A stretch of 64,000 bases of DNA from Streptomyces antimicrobicus (GCF_020532625.1 NZ_JAJAUY010000001.1:86774-150773); one strand, 5' to 3'; shown: positions 26,110 to 36,181, counted from the stretch's first letter. Translations and numbers: made by a program. The notes: generated from the letters alone by a model not told the origin.

Positions 26110-28380
26110 CTAGAAGGTGAGCTTCCAGCTGTTGATGTAGCCGGTGTCGGCCGCGTACACGTCCTTCACCCGCAGCTTCCAGACACCGTTCGCGACCTCG
26201 GAGGAGGCGTTGACGGTGTAGCTGGCCACCACGTTGTCGGCGGAGTCCGACCCGGAGGAGTTCTTCAGCCGGTAGGCCGTGCCGTCGGGCGCGACGAGGT
26301 CGATCTGGAGGTCACCGCGGTAGGTGTGGACGATGTTGACGTCCACCTTCAGGGTGCTCGGCGCGTTGCCGGAACGGGTCACCGTGATCGGGGACTCGAC
26401 CTGGCCGCTGTCCGGGATCTGGTAGTCGGCCGTGTTCTCGAAGACGTTCGGCTGCGTGGTGCCGACGGTCCAGGTGAACGACGCCGTCCCGGTCTGGTTG
26501 GCCGCGTCGCGGACGGTCACGGTCACGTTGTACGTGCCCGCGGTGCTCGCGGTGCCGCTGATCAGACCCGTGGAGGAGTTGATCGACAGCCCCGTGGGCA
26601 GGCCGGTGGCCGAGTAGCTCAGGGCACCGGGGTTGGTGCTGCTGGCCTGGATCTGCAGGTTCACGGCGCTGCCGGTGACCGTGTTCTGGTTGCCGGGGTT
26701 GGTGACCGACACGCCCTGGACCACGCGGGAGCCGACGTTGATCGCCGCCCAGGCGTTGGCGGCGTTGTTGTACGTCGCCGAACCGGCGCCGTACAGGTCG
26801 GCCGCGGCCTGGAGGGTCGCCGTACGGGCGGCCGCGTAGTTGGTGTTGGACTTGAAGTAGCCGACCGTCAGGGCGCGGAACCAGATCTTCGCGGCGGCCT
26901 CGCGGCCGATGGCCGTGACCGGCAGGCCGTCGGAGGTCGGCGAGTCGTAGCTCACGCCGTTGATGACCTTGGCGCCGGAGCCCTCGGACGCCAGGTAGAA
27001 CCAGTGGTTGGCCGGGCCCGAGGAGTAGTGGACGTCGATGCCGCCGAGGCCGGAGTACCAGGCGTCCTTGGAGGAGCCGTCCTTGCTCGGCTTGTCCATG
27101 TAGCGCAGCGGGGTGCCGTTGCCGCGGATGTCGATCTTCTCGCCGACCAGGTAGTCGCCGACGTCCTGCGGGTTGTTGGCGTAGAACTCGACGGCCGCCG
27201 CCATGATGTCGGAGGTCGCCTCGTTCAGACCGCCCGGCTCACCGCTGTAGGTCATGTTGCCGGTGACCGAGGTCAGACCGTGGGTCATCTCGTGGGCGGC
27301 GACGTCGATCGAGGTGAGCGGCTTGTTGTTGCCGTCGCCGTCACCGTAGGTCATGCAGAAGCAGGAGTCGTCCCAGAACGCGTTGACGTAGGCGTTGCCG
27401 TAGTGGACCCGGGAGTACGGGGCCACGCCGTCGTTGCGCAGGCCGTTGCGGCCGTGCACGTTCTTGAAGTAGTGCCACGTCACCTGGGCGCCGTAGTGCG
27501 CGTCGGCGCCGGCGGTCTCCACGTTGGAGGGGCTGCCGTTGCCCCAGACGTCGTCCGGGCCGCTGAAGAGCGTGCCGGTGCCGGAGGAGCCGCGGTTGAG
27601 GTTGTACGTCTTGTGGCTGCCGCGGGAGGCGTCCGTCAGGTTCCAGGTGCTGCCCGACTGCGTGCTCCCGATGGTCACCTGGCCGCTGTACTGCGTGTTG
27701 CCGGTGCCCGTCTGCACGGACTGCCACTGGGTGATCTTCGCGCCGGTCCGGGCGTCGGTGATCACGTGCAGCCGGCTCGGCGTGCCGTCGTCCTGGAGGC
27801 CGCCGACGACGGTCTCGTAGGCCAGGACCGGGGCGCCCTCCGCGGCCCAGATCACCTTGCGGGCGCCCTGCTGGGCCTTGGACTCCTTCGAGCCCTCCGC
27901 GTTGGCGGCGCCGACCGCCTGGCTCTCGGCCGCGGCCGGGGCGACGGAGGCCTCGGTGGTGGCCACCTTGATGTCGGCGTTGGTCGCCTTGGTCACGCTG
28001 CGGGTGACGCCGTCCTTGGCGTGCACGGTGAGGTCGCCACCGAGGACGGGCAGGCCGGCGTAGGTCCGCTCGTACGTGGTGTGGGTGGTGCCGTCGGCGT
28101 CCTTGACGACATCGCGGACGACCAGCTTCTCCTGGTCGCCGAGCCCGAGCGCCCGAGCCGCCTGCGCGGTCGTGCCGGTGGCCTCGGCGAGGAGCGTCGC
28201 ACGCTCCGAGGCGCTGAGCTTGTACGGGGCGGCGCCCGGGTTCGACCGGGCGGAAGTGGCGGCCTGCGACGCGGTGGCGTCGGCCGAGGCGGTGCCGCCC
28301 TGGATGCCTACGGCGAGCAGTGCGGCCGCGGCGACGAGAGCTCCGGCCGCGGTGACGCGCCGCTGGGGGGTGGGACTCAA
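26110..28380 (-). CDS. Secreted neutral zinc metalloprotease (M4, thermolysin family)
   Basis: A 756-residue pre-pro-enzyme: signal peptide (about 1-35), FTP/PepSY propeptide (about 40-190), and an M4 catalytic domain with the zinc motif AAHEMTHGL near residue 363, the third ligand in GGLNEATSDI and the catalytic His in DVHYSSGPANHWFY. It continues with an Ig-like domain (GALSYSATGLPTGLSIN, about 550-640) and a C-terminal P-domain (about 650-756, ending INSWKLTF). The start is a TTG at 28380: GAAGGAG lies six bases before it, and its product begins directly with the signal peptide. It degrades extracellular protein; the P-domain usually helps folding or substrate binding. Confidence 0.93.
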   Translation of the reverse strand: MSPTPQRRVTAAGALVAAAALLAVGIQGGTASADATASQAATSARSNPGAAPYKLSASERATLLAEATGTTAQAARALGLGDQEKLVVRDVVKDADGTTHTTYERTYAGLPVLGGDLTVHAKDGVTRSVTKATNADIKVATTEASVAPAAAESQAVGAANAEGSKESKAQQGARKVIWAAEGAPVLAYETVVGGLQDDGTPSRLHVITDARTGAKITQWQSVQTGTGNTQYSGQVTIGSTQSGSTWNLTDASRGSHKTYNLNRGSSGTGTLFSGPDDVWGNGSPSNVETAGADAHYGAQVTWHYFKNVHGRNGLRNDGVAPYSRVHYGNAYVNAFWDDSCFCMTYGDGDGNNKPLTSIDVAAHEMTHGLTSVTGNMTYSGEPGGLNEATSDIMAAAVEFYANNPQDVGDYLVGEKIDIRGNGTPLRYMDKPSKDGSSKDAWYSGLGGIDVHYSSGPANHWFYLASEGSGAKVINGVSYDSPTSDGLPVTAIGREAAAKIWFRALTVGYFKSNTNYAAARTATLQAAADLYGAGSATYNNAANAWAAINVGSRVVQGVSVTNPGNQNTVTGSAVNLQIQASSTNPGALSYSATGLPTGLSINSSTGLISGTASTAGTYNVTVTVRDAANQTGTASFTWTVGTTQPNVFENTADYQIPDSGQVESPITVTRSGNAPSTLKVDVNIVHTYRGDLQIDLVAPDGTAYRLKNSSGSDSADNVVASYTVNASSEVANGVWKLRVKDVYAADTGYINSWKLTF

Positions 28381-28774
28381 CGCAGACTCCTTCTGCAGGG
28401 GGGTTCCGGTCGGCTGGGTAGGCCGCCGGGCAGAACAGGCGCTGTGCGAAGTGCGGATCGAACAGTGCCAGCTTCGGCGCACGATGTCAGGGTCGCGTCA
28501 AATGATTGGCCGGAATTGGTTCGTTGTCCGATCAGACGCGTCCGCTATACGAACCCTTCACCTTCGTGTGGCAGGGGCGTACGGGCCGTGCGGGGCGGCA
28601 TGCGGAACGCCTGGTACCGGCAGCTAACGCTTGGGCAACATGAGGCTTCGTTCCGGCGAACGGCACTAACCGTACGGGTGTTTGTCGTACTGTTTCCCGG
28701 TGCGTCAGAAGCCCGTCGCCAGGGGAAGCGTCGGGCGGACGCCGATGTCATCTGACCAGGTGCCAGGGGGGCTC
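28381..28774. other. 394-bp divergent region, protease/sugar transferase
   Basis: No gene is supported. The sequence is AT-richer than its neighbours and must hold two divergent promoters. A TTGACG on the minus strand (about 28495-28500) could be the -35 of the protease gene, and a TACTGT at about 28687 could be a -10 for the plus-strand gene. A small CGTTC-CGGC-GAACG dyad lies near 28650. Confidence 0.5.
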
Positions 28775-30250
28775 ATGAGGCATGTCCGTTTTCCTGCGCA
28801 AAGAGTGGCCGGAGCGGCTGTTGACGGGACCGGGTCGCTGTGCCGGCTCGGCGACAAGGCCCGCTGGTACCTGCCGGCCGCTGTGATCGCGGACCTCGTC
28901 GGCGCCGCCGTCCCGGTCGCCCTCGTCTTCGAGGCCGCCCAGCAGGCGCGACCCGGCTCCTGCGCCCTCGCCGCGGCCCTCGCCTGGGTGGGCGTGCAGG
29001 CGGTGCGCCACCGCTACGACCGGCGCGCGCTCGGGGAGTCCCGAGGTGCCCTGCCGGTGCTGCACGACTGGCTGATTCTGATCGGTGTCCTGGCCGTCGC
29101 CCGCGCCGCCACGGGCGAGAGCACGCCCCGGCTGGCCGCGCTCGGCGCGCTGCTGCCCGCCCTGCTGATCACCCTGGCCGTACGGAAGCTGACCTACCGG
29201 CACCTGTCCGCCGCCCGCCGCGAGGCCCAGGCCGTCAGCCGGGTGCTGGTGATCGGCGAACCGGCCGCCGCCGAGGACGTCATCGCGCACCTGGCCGCCC
29301 GGACCGACCACCCCTACGTCGTCGTGGGCGTCGTCCCGGTCGGCCCCGGCTCCCTCGACAGCGGGGTGCCGGTCGCGGCGCGGCTCGACGCCGACGGGCC
29401 CGGGGCGCCCCTGGGGGACTCGGCCGCCGTGCTCGCCGCGGTCCGCAACCACCGTGCCGACCTGGTGCTCGTGGCCCCGGGCGCCCGGTTCGGGGGCGAG
29501 CGGCTGCGCCGGCTGTCCTGGGCCCTGCACGACGCGGGGGTGGAACTGGCCGTCTTCCCCGGACTGGTCGAGGTCTCGGTCAAGCGCCTGGAGACCCTCT
29601 CCGCCGGCGGCCTGGCCGTGCTGCGCGTGGCGCCGCCCGTGCGCCGGGGCGCGCAGCCGGTGCTCAAGGCAGCGCTGGACCGGACCGGGGCCGCCGTCGG
29701 CCTGGTCCTGCTCGCTCCGGTGTTCCTGGTGCTGGCCGCCGCGATCCGGCTGGGCTCGCCGGGGCCCGCCTTCTACCGCCAGCGCCGGATCGGCCGCGAC
29801 GGCGTGCCGTTCGTGATGTGGAAGTTCCGCACGATGGTGGTGGACGCCGACCGCAAGCGGGCCGAGCTCGCCGGGGCCAACGAGCACGACGGGCTGATGT
29901 TCAAGATGCGCCGCGACCCGCGCATCACCCGGGTCGGCCGGCTGCTGCGCCGCACCTCGCTGGACGAGCTGCCGCAGCTGTTCAACGTCCTGGTCGGCGA
30001 CATGTCCCTGGTCGGCCCGCGCCCGCCGCTGCCGGAGGAGGTGGCGCAGTACGACGAGCTCGCCCTGCGCCGGCTGACCGTACGGCCCGGGATGACCGGG
30101 CTGTGGCAGATCAGCGGACGCTCGGACCTGTCCTGGGACGAAACGATTCAGCTCGATCTGAGCTATGTCGACAACTGGTCCTTCACCAGCGACGTCGACG
30201 TGGTGGCCCGTACGTTCCGCGCCGTCGTGGACGGGCGCGGAGCGTACTGA
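28775..30250 (+). CDS. Undecaprenyl-phosphate sugar-1-phosphate transferase, initiating exopolysaccharide synthesis
   Basis: The 491-residue membrane protein starts lipid-linked glycan assembly by moving a hexose 1-phosphate from a nucleotide sugar to undecaprenyl phosphate. The N-terminal half has about four membrane segments and a CoA-binding-like domain (VLVIGEPAAAEDVIAHL). The C-terminal bacterial sugar transferase domain (about 300-491) has one more membrane segment, then VMWKFRTM, LPQLFNVLVGDMSLVGPRP and VRPGMTGLWQISGRSDLSW. The ATG at 28775 follows a GGGGGG motif; the longer frame is discarded. It is the first gene of the exopolysaccharide region. Which sugar it takes cannot be told. 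Confidence 0.93.
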   Translation: MRHVRFPAQRVAGAAVDGTGSLCRLGDKARWYLPAAVIADLVGAAVPVALVFEAAQQARPGSCALAAALAWVGVQAVRHRYDRRALGESRGALPVLHDWLILIGVLAVARAATGESTPRLAALGALLPALLITLAVRKLTYRHLSAARREAQAVSRVLVIGEPAAAEDVIAHLAARTDHPYVVVGVVPVGPGSLDSGVPVAARLDADGPGAPLGDSAAVLAAVRNHRADLVLVAPGARFGGERLRRLSWALHDAGVELAVFPGLVEVSVKRLETLSAGGLAVLRVAPPVRRGAQPVLKAALDRTGAAVGLVLLAPVFLVLAAAIRLGSPGPAFYRQRRIGRDGVPFVMWKFRTMVVDADRKRAELAGANEHDGLMFKMRRDPRITRVGRLLRRTSLDELPQLFNVLVGDMSLVGPRPPLPEEVAQYDELALRRLTVRPGMTGLWQISGRSDLSWDETIQLDLSYVDNWSFTSDVDVVARTFRAVVDGRGAY

Positions 30251-30338
30251 GCCGCCGGTCGCGTACGTGAGAACAGCCGCCGGACCGGTCCCCGCAGCTG
30301 CCCCCGGAGCGGCCCGGGGGCCGGGACCGGCCCCCCGG

Positions 30339-31295
30339 TCAGCCCCGGGCGGCGTCCTGGTCGAGCCACCAGCGGTAGGTGGCCGCGATGCCGTCGCGCA
30401 GCGGGACCGCCGGCTTCCAGCCCAGCGACGTCAGCCGGGACACGTCCAGCAGCTTGCGCGGGGTGCCGTCCGGCTTGCCGGTGTCCCAGGCCAGGCGGCC
30501 GCGGAAGCCGGTCACCTCGGCGACGGTCTCGGCCAGTTCGCGGATGGTCAGGTCCTCGCCGCAGCCGATGTTGACCGGCTCGTCGCCGTCGTAGCCGGCG
30601 AGCAGCACCGCGCAGGCCGCCGCCAGGTCGTCCACGTGCAGGAACTCCCGGCGCGGAGTGCCGCTGCCCCACAGCGTCACCTCCTCGCGGCCCTCGACGG
30701 CGGCCTCGTGGAAGCGGCGGATCAGCGCCGGCAGGACGTGCGAGGTCTCCAGGTCGAAGTTGTCGCCCGGCCCGTAGAGATTGGTCGGCATCGCCGAGAT
30801 GTACGACGCCCCGTACTGCTTGCGGTACGACTGCACCTGGACGATGCCGGCGATCTTCGCGAGGGCGTACGCCTCGTTGGTCGGCTCCAGCGGGCCCGTC
30901 AGCAGCGCGTCCTCGGTGATCGGCTGGGGCGCGTGCTTGGGGTAGATGCAGGACGAGCCGAGGAACAGCAGCCGCGCCACGCCCGCGGCGTGCGCGCCGG
31001 CGACGACACTGAGCTGGATCTTGAGGTTGTCCTCCAGGAACTGCACCGGGTAGGTGCTGTTCGCCATGATCCCGCCCACCTTGGCGGCGGCGAGCACCAC
31101 CGCGTCGGGCCGGACGTCCTTCAGGTACGCCTCGGTCGCGGCGGCGTCGCGCAGGTCGAGCTCCGCGCGGCCCCGGGTCAGGACCTCGTGCCCGTCGGCG
31201 GCGAGCCGTCGCACGACCGCGGACCCGACGAGGCCACGGTGACCCGCCACGAAGATCCGGGCGTGCGGGGGCAGGAGCGGCAGGGGATTCGTCAT
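30339..31295 (-). CDS. fcl: GDP-L-fucose synthase
   Basis: The 318-residue short-chain dehydrogenase-type epimerase/reductase turns GDP-4-keto-6-deoxymannose into GDP-L-fucose with NADPH. It has the nucleotide-binding FVAGHRGLVGSAVVRRL, the catalytic Ser in GSSCIYPKHAPQPI, the Tyr-x3-Lys in EAYALAKIAG, and the family sequence MPTNLYGPGDNFD. The ATG at 31295 begins MTNPLPLLPPHARIF. It is divergent from gmd, which makes its substrate, across 176 bases. L-fucose is therefore a likely component of the polymer made here. Confidence 0.95.
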   Translation of the reverse strand: MTNPLPLLPPHARIFVAGHRGLVGSAVVRRLAADGHEVLTRGRAELDLRDAAATEAYLKDVRPDAVVLAAAKVGGIMANSTYPVQFLEDNLKIQLSVVAGAHAAGVARLLFLGSSCIYPKHAPQPITEDALLTGPLEPTNEAYALAKIAGIVQVQSYRKQYGASYISAMPTNLYGPGDNFDLETSHVLPALIRRFHEAAVEGREEVTLWGSGTPRREFLHVDDLAAACAVLLAGYDGDEPVNIGCGEDLTIRELAETVAEVTGFRGRLAWDTGKPDGTPRKLLDVSRLTSLGWKPAVPLRDGIAATYRWWLDQDAARG

Positions 31296-31471
31296 ACCGG
31301 CGATGATGCCAAACCGCCGCCGCGGGCACGCACCCCGCAACGGACGTCCGTACGGACACACGTACGATGCGGGGACCTTCCGCTCGGGCCGGCGGGCCCG
31401 GCACGGGGACCGGGGCCCAGGCCCGGGCCCCGGCAGACCACCGAACGCAACGAACCCCCGGGGGGAACCGC

Positions 31472-32485
31472 ATGAGCAAGACCGCACTGATCACGGGAGT
31501 CACCGGCCAGGACGGCTCCTACCTCGCCGAGCTGCTGCTGTCCAAGGGCTACACCGTGCACGGCCTCGTGCGGCGTTCCTCCAGCTTCAACACCGAGCGC
31601 ATCGACCACATCTACCAGGACCCCCACACCGTCGGCCGGTCCTTCGTCCTGCACCACGCCGACCTCTCCGACGGCGTCGCGCTGGTGAACCTGCTGCGCG
31701 ACATACAGCCCGACGAGGTCTACAACCTCGGTGCCCAGTCGCACGTGCGCGTCTCCTTCGACGCGCCCCTCTACACCGGCGACGTGACCGGCCTCGGCGC
31801 GCTGCGGCTGCTCGAAGCCATCAAGGCCAGCGGGGTGCAGACGCGGATCTACCAGGCCTCGTCCTCCGAGATGTTCGGCTCGACCCCGCCGCCGCAGAAC
31901 GAGCTGACGCCGTTCCACCCGCGCAGCCCCTACGGCGCGGCCAAGGTCTTCGCCTACTGGGCCACGGTGAACTACCGCGAGGCGTACGACATGTTCGCGG
32001 TGAACGGCATCCTCTTCAACCACGAGTCCCCGCGCCGCGGCGAGACCTTCGTGACCCGCAAGATCACCCGCGCCGTCGCCCGGATCAAGGCGGGCCTGCA
32101 GGACAAGCTCTACCTCGGCAACCTCGACGCGGTGCGCGACTGGGGCTACGCCCCCGAGTACGTCGACGCCATGTGGCGGATGCTCCAGCAGGACGAGCCC
32201 ACCGACTACGTGGTCGCGACCGGGGTGGCCGCCACCGTCCGCGAGTTCGTCGAGGCCTCCTTCGGGCACGCCGGGCTCGACTGGGAGCAGTACGTCGCCC
32301 ACGACCCCAAGTACGAGCGCCCCAGCGAGGTGGACGCCCTCATCGGTGACGCGAGCAAGGCGCAGGAGCTGCTTGGCTGGAAGCCGACGGTCCTGGTGGA
32401 CGAATTGGCCCGGATCATGACCGACGCCGACATCCGTCAGGTTGCGGACCAGCTCTCCGGAGCCACGGTGCGCATCGACCGCTAG
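31472..32485 (+). CDS. gmd: GDP-mannose 4,6-dehydratase
   Basis: The 337-residue enzyme converts GDP-D-mannose to GDP-4-keto-6-deoxy-D-mannose, the precursor of GDP-L-fucose and GDP-rhamnose. It has the dinucleotide-binding [35 protein letters not shown], the active-site [10 protein letters not shown], the Tyr-x3-Lys in [11 protein letters not shown], and [18 protein letters not shown], all diagnostic. GGGGGG lies nine bases before the ATG. It is divergent from fcl. Confidence 0.97.
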   Translation: MSKTALITGVTGQDGSYLAELLLSKGYTVHGLVRRSSSFNTERIDHIYQDPHTVGRSFVLHHADLSDGVALVNLLRDIQPDEVYNLGAQSHVRVSFDAPLYTGDVTGLGALRLLEAIKASGVQTRIYQASSSEMFGSTPPPQNELTPFHPRSPYGAAKVFAYWATVNYREAYDMFAVNGILFNHESPRRGETFVTRKITRAVARIKAGLQDKLYLGNLDAVRDWGYAPEYVDAMWRMLQQDEPTDYVVATGVAATVREFVEASFGHAGLDWEQYVAHDPKYERPSEVDALIGDASKAQELLGWKPTVLVDELARIMTDADIRQVADQLSGATVRIDR

Positions 32486-32618
32486 GCCGTATATTTTTCC
32501 CAACGGTTTGCCGTGTCCAGGTCAGCCCATCCGGTCCTGACCGGCACGAACCGCGCCATCACACGTGGCTGTTCGGATAGTTCCAGCCATTCGAACCGGG
32601 CTATGCCCTGGGGGGCTC

Positions 32619-35393
32619 ATGCGTAGATCCAGAGGGCTGACTGCTGCCCTCGTCCTGTCGCTGGCCGGTGCCGGCGCCGGCCTCGGCGTCGTGTTGACGC
32701 CGCAGGCGTCCGCCGTCACACCGCCGGTGGCGTTCACCGCCGACACGCTGCCGACCTGGCAGCCCGACGGGATCGTCTGGGCGCTGGCCCAGGCGAACGG
32801 CACCGTCTTCGCCGGCGGCACCTTCTCCAAGGTCCGCCCCCCGGAGGGCGGCAGCGGCGCCGAGCAGGACGCCGTCAACTTCGTCGCGCTGGACGCCGCG
32901 ACGGGCGCCCCCACGAACTGCGCGCTGTCCTTCACCATCGGCGAGGGCACCGCGACGGTCCGCGCCCTGGTCGTCTCCAAGGACGGCAAGACCCTCTACG
33001 CCGGCGGCTACTTCGGCGCCGTGAACGGCACCCCGGTCAGCAGCGTCGCCGCGATCGACATCGCCAGCTGCACCCCGAAGGCCGCCTTCCACCCCGGCTT
33101 CCCGGCCACCGTCCGCGGTCTCGCCGTCAGCGACGACACGCTCTACGCCGCCGGTGACTTCAACGCCGTCGACGGCCAGACCCGCGAGCGGTTCGCCGCC
33201 GTCGACGCCACCACCGGTGCCGTCAAGCCGTTCGTCGCCCACGCCGACGAGCCCGGCCGTGCCGTCGAGCTCACCCCGGACGGCAAGAACGTCCTGCTGG
33301 GCGGCGACTTCTTCACCGTCAACGGCAAGAACACCCACGCCCTCGCGGTCGTGGACGCCACCACCGGCGCGGTCGCCAAGACCTACACCAACATCCCGTC
33401 GAACTCGGTGGTCAAGGACATCGCCACCGACGCGACCGGCTTCTACACCGCCAACGAGGGCTCGGGCGGCGGCGTCTTCGACGGCCGCATCGGCCTGAAC
33501 CTCACCGACTTCAGCGAGAAGTGGCGCGACCGCTGCCTGGGCGCGACCCAGTCCGTGCTGCCGTACGACGGGGTGCTCTACAGCTCCTCGCACGCCCACG
33601 ACTGCTCCACCGAGCTCGAGTTCCCCGACGGCAAGCGCCACCACCTGCTGGCCCAGCCCACCGACCACAAGGGCGTCGCCCCCGCGCCCGTGGACGGCTT
33701 CGTGCGCGGCCCGCGCAAGCTCGGCTGGTTCCCCGACACCAACGACGGCCTCGGCGAGGGCATCGGCCCGCGCGTGATGGAGGTCGCGCCGAAGGACGGC
33801 ACCGCGTACATGTGGGTCGGCGGTGAGTTCACCACCGTCAACGGCGCCCCGCAGCAGGCCCTGACCCGCTTCGCCTCCACCGGCGACGTCGGCGCCCCGA
33901 CCACCCCGTCCGCCAGCGCCGCCGCCGTCAAGCCCGGCGAGGTCCAGGTCCGCTGGCGCACCAGCTTCGACCTCGACGACAGCAGGCTGACGTACCGGAT
34001 CTACCGCAACGGCGCGGCCACCCCGGTGGCCACCGTCGAGGCGGAGTCCCTGGAGTGGGAGCGCCCGCAGGCCTCCTGGACCGACACCACCGTCAAGGCC
34101 GGCCAGTCCTACAGCTACCGGGTGACCGCGACCGACGCGGCGGGCAACACCAGCGCCCTGTCCGCGGCCGCGTCGGTGACCGTGCCGACGTCCGTGGTCC
34201 CGTACCCGAACCAGGTCCGTGCCGACGGCGCCCAGCTGTACTGGCGCTACGACGACACCAGCAGCCCGTACGTCGCCGACTCCTCGGCCGGCAACACCAG
34301 CGGTGTCCAGGTGGGCGCCCCGGCCCTGCGCCAGGCGCCCGGCGCGGTCACCGGCACCAGCACGGCCATGGGCTTCAACGGCACCAGCCAGCAGGTGCAC
34401 AGCGACCGCCGGCAGACGGTCGGCAGCAGCTACACGCTGGAGACCTGGTTCAAGACGGGCACCTCGCGCGGCGGCAAGCTGATCGGCTTCGGTGACAACA
34501 CCACCCGCAACAGCGTCTCGTACGACAAGCAGATCTACATGACCAACACCGGCCGCCTCGCCTTCGGCGTGTACAGCGGCGGCTACAAGGTCGTCACCAC
34601 CGGTCTGTTCGACACGTACAACGACAACAAGTGGCACCACGTGGTCGCCACCCAGGGCCCCGCCGGCATGGCGCTCTACGTCGACGGCCAGAACAAGGGC
34701 ACCCTGAACGTCACCACCTCCGCGGCCTACGCCGGCTACTGGCACGTCGGCGGCGACAACCTCGCCAACTGGCCGAACCGCCCGACGAGCAACTTCTTCG
34801 CCGGCCAGCTCGACGAGACGGCCGTCTACCCGACGGCGCTGACCCAGGCCCAGGTGCAGAACCACTTCGCCCTGGCCAAGGCTCCCGTCGACACGGTCAC
34901 CGAGGTCAACGCGACCGAGGACACCTACGTCAACCAGGGCGCCCCGTCCACCGCCTACGGCACCTCGACCTCGCTGGCGGTGCGCGGCACCTCGGCGTAC
35001 GAGACGTACCTGCGCTTCGCCCTGCCGGCGGCCCCCGCCGGCCAGGTCCTGAAGTCCGCCTCGCTGCAGGTCAAGACCAGCACGCAGGCCGGCGCCGGCA
35101 CCGTCGACACGGTCTCCGTGGTCCCGGTCACCGGCACGTGGAGCGGTGCGGGCACGACCTTCGCGACCAAGCCGACCCTGGGCACGACCCCGCTCGGTTC
35201 GCTCGCGGGCGTCCCGGACGGCTCGGCGGTCCACAACGTCGACCTGGACACCGCCACGGTCGCCGCGGCGCTGGGCACCAGCTACAGCGTGGCGCTGACC
35301 AGCACGGGTTCCGACCCGCTGTGGCTGTGGTCCTCCGAGGCCTCGGCGGCGGAGGGCACTCCGCAGCTGGTCCTCACGTTCGGCCCGAAGTAA
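32619..35393 (+). CDS. Large secreted protein: beta-propeller, FN3, LamG-like and DNRLRE domains
   Basis: A 924-residue exported protein. After a signal peptide (1-32, ending TPQASA) come repeats of a DUF5122-type propeller (about 35-420, with recurring VFAGGTFSKV, LYAGGYFGAVNG, VLLGGDFFTVNG and VGGEFTTVNG), a fibronectin type III domain (about 430-525), a LamG-like jelly-roll (about 545-745, WHHVVATQGPAGMALYVDG), and a C-terminal DNRLRE/CBM96-like domain (about 760-924, DTYVNQGAPSTAYGTS). These are adhesive or carbohydrate-binding modules, and no catalytic motif is seen. It may bind the polysaccharide made by the surrounding genes. The start at 32619 follows GGGGGG, as in the sugar transferase gene. 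Confidence 0.9.
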   Translation: MRRSRGLTAALVLSLAGAGAGLGVVLTPQASAVTPPVAFTADTLPTWQPDGIVWALAQANGTVFAGGTFSKVRPPEGGSGAEQDAVNFVALDAATGAPTNCALSFTIGEGTATVRALVVSKDGKTLYAGGYFGAVNGTPVSSVAAIDIASCTPKAAFHPGFPATVRGLAVSDDTLYAAGDFNAVDGQTRERFAAVDATTGAVKPFVAHADEPGRAVELTPDGKNVLLGGDFFTVNGKNTHALAVVDATTGAVAKTYTNIPSNSVVKDIATDATGFYTANEGSGGGVFDGRIGLNLTDFSEKWRDRCLGATQSVLPYDGVLYSSSHAHDCSTELEFPDGKRHHLLAQPTDHKGVAPAPVDGFVRGPRKLGWFPDTNDGLGEGIGPRVMEVAPKDGTAYMWVGGEFTTVNGAPQQALTRFASTGDVGAPTTPSASAAAVKPGEVQVRWRTSFDLDDSRLTYRIYRNGAATPVATVEAESLEWERPQASWTDTTVKAGQSYSYRVTATDAAGNTSALSAAASVTVPTSVVPYPNQVRADGAQLYWRYDDTSSPYVADSSAGNTSGVQVGAPALRQAPGAVTGTSTAMGFNGTSQQVHSDRRQTVGSSYTLETWFKTGTSRGGKLIGFGDNTTRNSVSYDKQIYMTNTGRLAFGVYSGGYKVVTTGLFDTYNDNKWHHVVATQGPAGMALYVDGQNKGTLNVTTSAAYAGYWHVGGDNLANWPNRPTSNFFAGQLDETAVYPTALTQAQVQNHFALAKAPVDTVTEVNATEDTYVNQGAPSTAYGTSTSLAVRGTSAYETYLRFALPAAPAGQVLKSASLQVKTSTQAGAGTVDTVSVVPVTGTWSGAGTTFATKPTLGTTPLGSLAGVPDGSAVHNVDLDTATVAAALGTSYSVALTSTGSDPLWLWSSEASAAEGTPQLVLTFGPK

Positions 35394-35399
35394 CCCCCG

Positions 35400-35432
35400 G
35401 GAGTGCCGGGCGGAACCCCCGCCCGGCACTCC
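35400..35432 (+). terminator. Terminator after the propeller protein gene
   Basis: Perfect 13-bp arms (GGAGTGCCGGGCG and its complement) with a seven-base loop begin six bases after the stop codon. Confidence 0.85.
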
Positions 35433-35488
35433 TCGTCCTCTTCCGTAGCCCTGGCCCTACCCAGACCCGTACCCGTGGGAGCCCTGTG

Positions 35489-36181
35489 ATGTACCGACGC
35501 CCGGCAGCGGCCGCCGTCCTGCTGACCGCCGCCCTGGCGCTGACCGCGTGCGGCGGCTCGGGCGGGGGCGCGTCCGGGACGGGCGGGACGGACGGGACGG
35601 CGAAGGCCGGGCCGCCGGCGGCGTCGGCGGCCCCGGACCCGGCGGACACCACGCCCGCGCCCACCACGGGCCCGGACGCCAGGCCGACCGGCCCCGTGCT
35701 GCCCGACGCCAGGCTCACCCCGCGGACGGGCACCTTCAAGGACAACGAGAAGAAGTACCTCAGCGGGCGGGTGCCCGAGCGGATGGACCCGGCCGCGGTC
35801 CTGCAGACCGGCCAGGAGACCTGCCAGCGGATCGAACGCACGGCCAAGCGGGACCCGGACGCGGCGACCGCGGCCATCGTCTCCGGCGAGGTCAAGGGCG
35901 CCAAGGACGCGATCACCTACCTGTGCCCCGAGCAGAAGCACCTGCTGGCGGTGGCCGAGAAGGGCTTCGGCGACGGGGTCCGCACGGCGCCCGCCGCGGG
36001 CACGTACCGGGCGCTGACCCAGAGCACCACGTGCACCTGGCAGGCCCGCGGCAAGGACGGCGCGGTCCTGGCCTCCGGCCCGCAGACCCCGCCGCAGCAG
36101 GGCACGAGGATCACCGCCACCGTCCCCTCGGGCACGGCGGAATTCGAGTCGACGGGCTGCTACGCCTGGATCCCGGCCTAG
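35489..36181 (+). CDS. Lipoprotein of unknown function
   Basis: A 230-residue protein with a lipoprotein signal (MYRRPAAAAVLLTAALALTAC, lipid-modified Cys in LTAC), then a low-complexity Gly/Ala/Pro/Thr linker of about 60 residues, and a soluble domain of about 150 residues. That domain has four cysteines (ETCQRIE, TYLCPEQ, TTCTWQ and ESTGCYAW) and resembles the DUF732-like helical plus beta-sandwich architecture of other actinomycete lipoproteins. I do not recognise a specific family. GGGAG lies nine bases before the ATG at 35489. It is the last conserved-looking gene before the IS-bounded block. Confidence 0.8.
   Translation: MYRRPAAAAVLLTAALALTACGGSGGGASGTGGTDGTAKAGPPAASAAPDPADTTPAPTTGPDARPTGPVLPDARLTPRTGTFKDNEKKYLSGRVPERMDPAAVLQTGQETCQRIERTAKRDPDAATAAIVSGEVKGAKDAITYLCPEQKHLLAVAEKGFGDGVRTAPAAGTYRALTQSTTCTWQARGKDGAVLASGPQTPPQQGTRITATVPSGTAEFESTGCYAWIPA

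Noticed and set aside
22633..28755. A 2040-residue open frame on the plus strand
   Set aside because: It runs through glgP, the acidic-protein gene and, antisense, the protease gene with Arg/Pro/Gly-rich low-quality sequence. It is a by-product of high GC at third positions.
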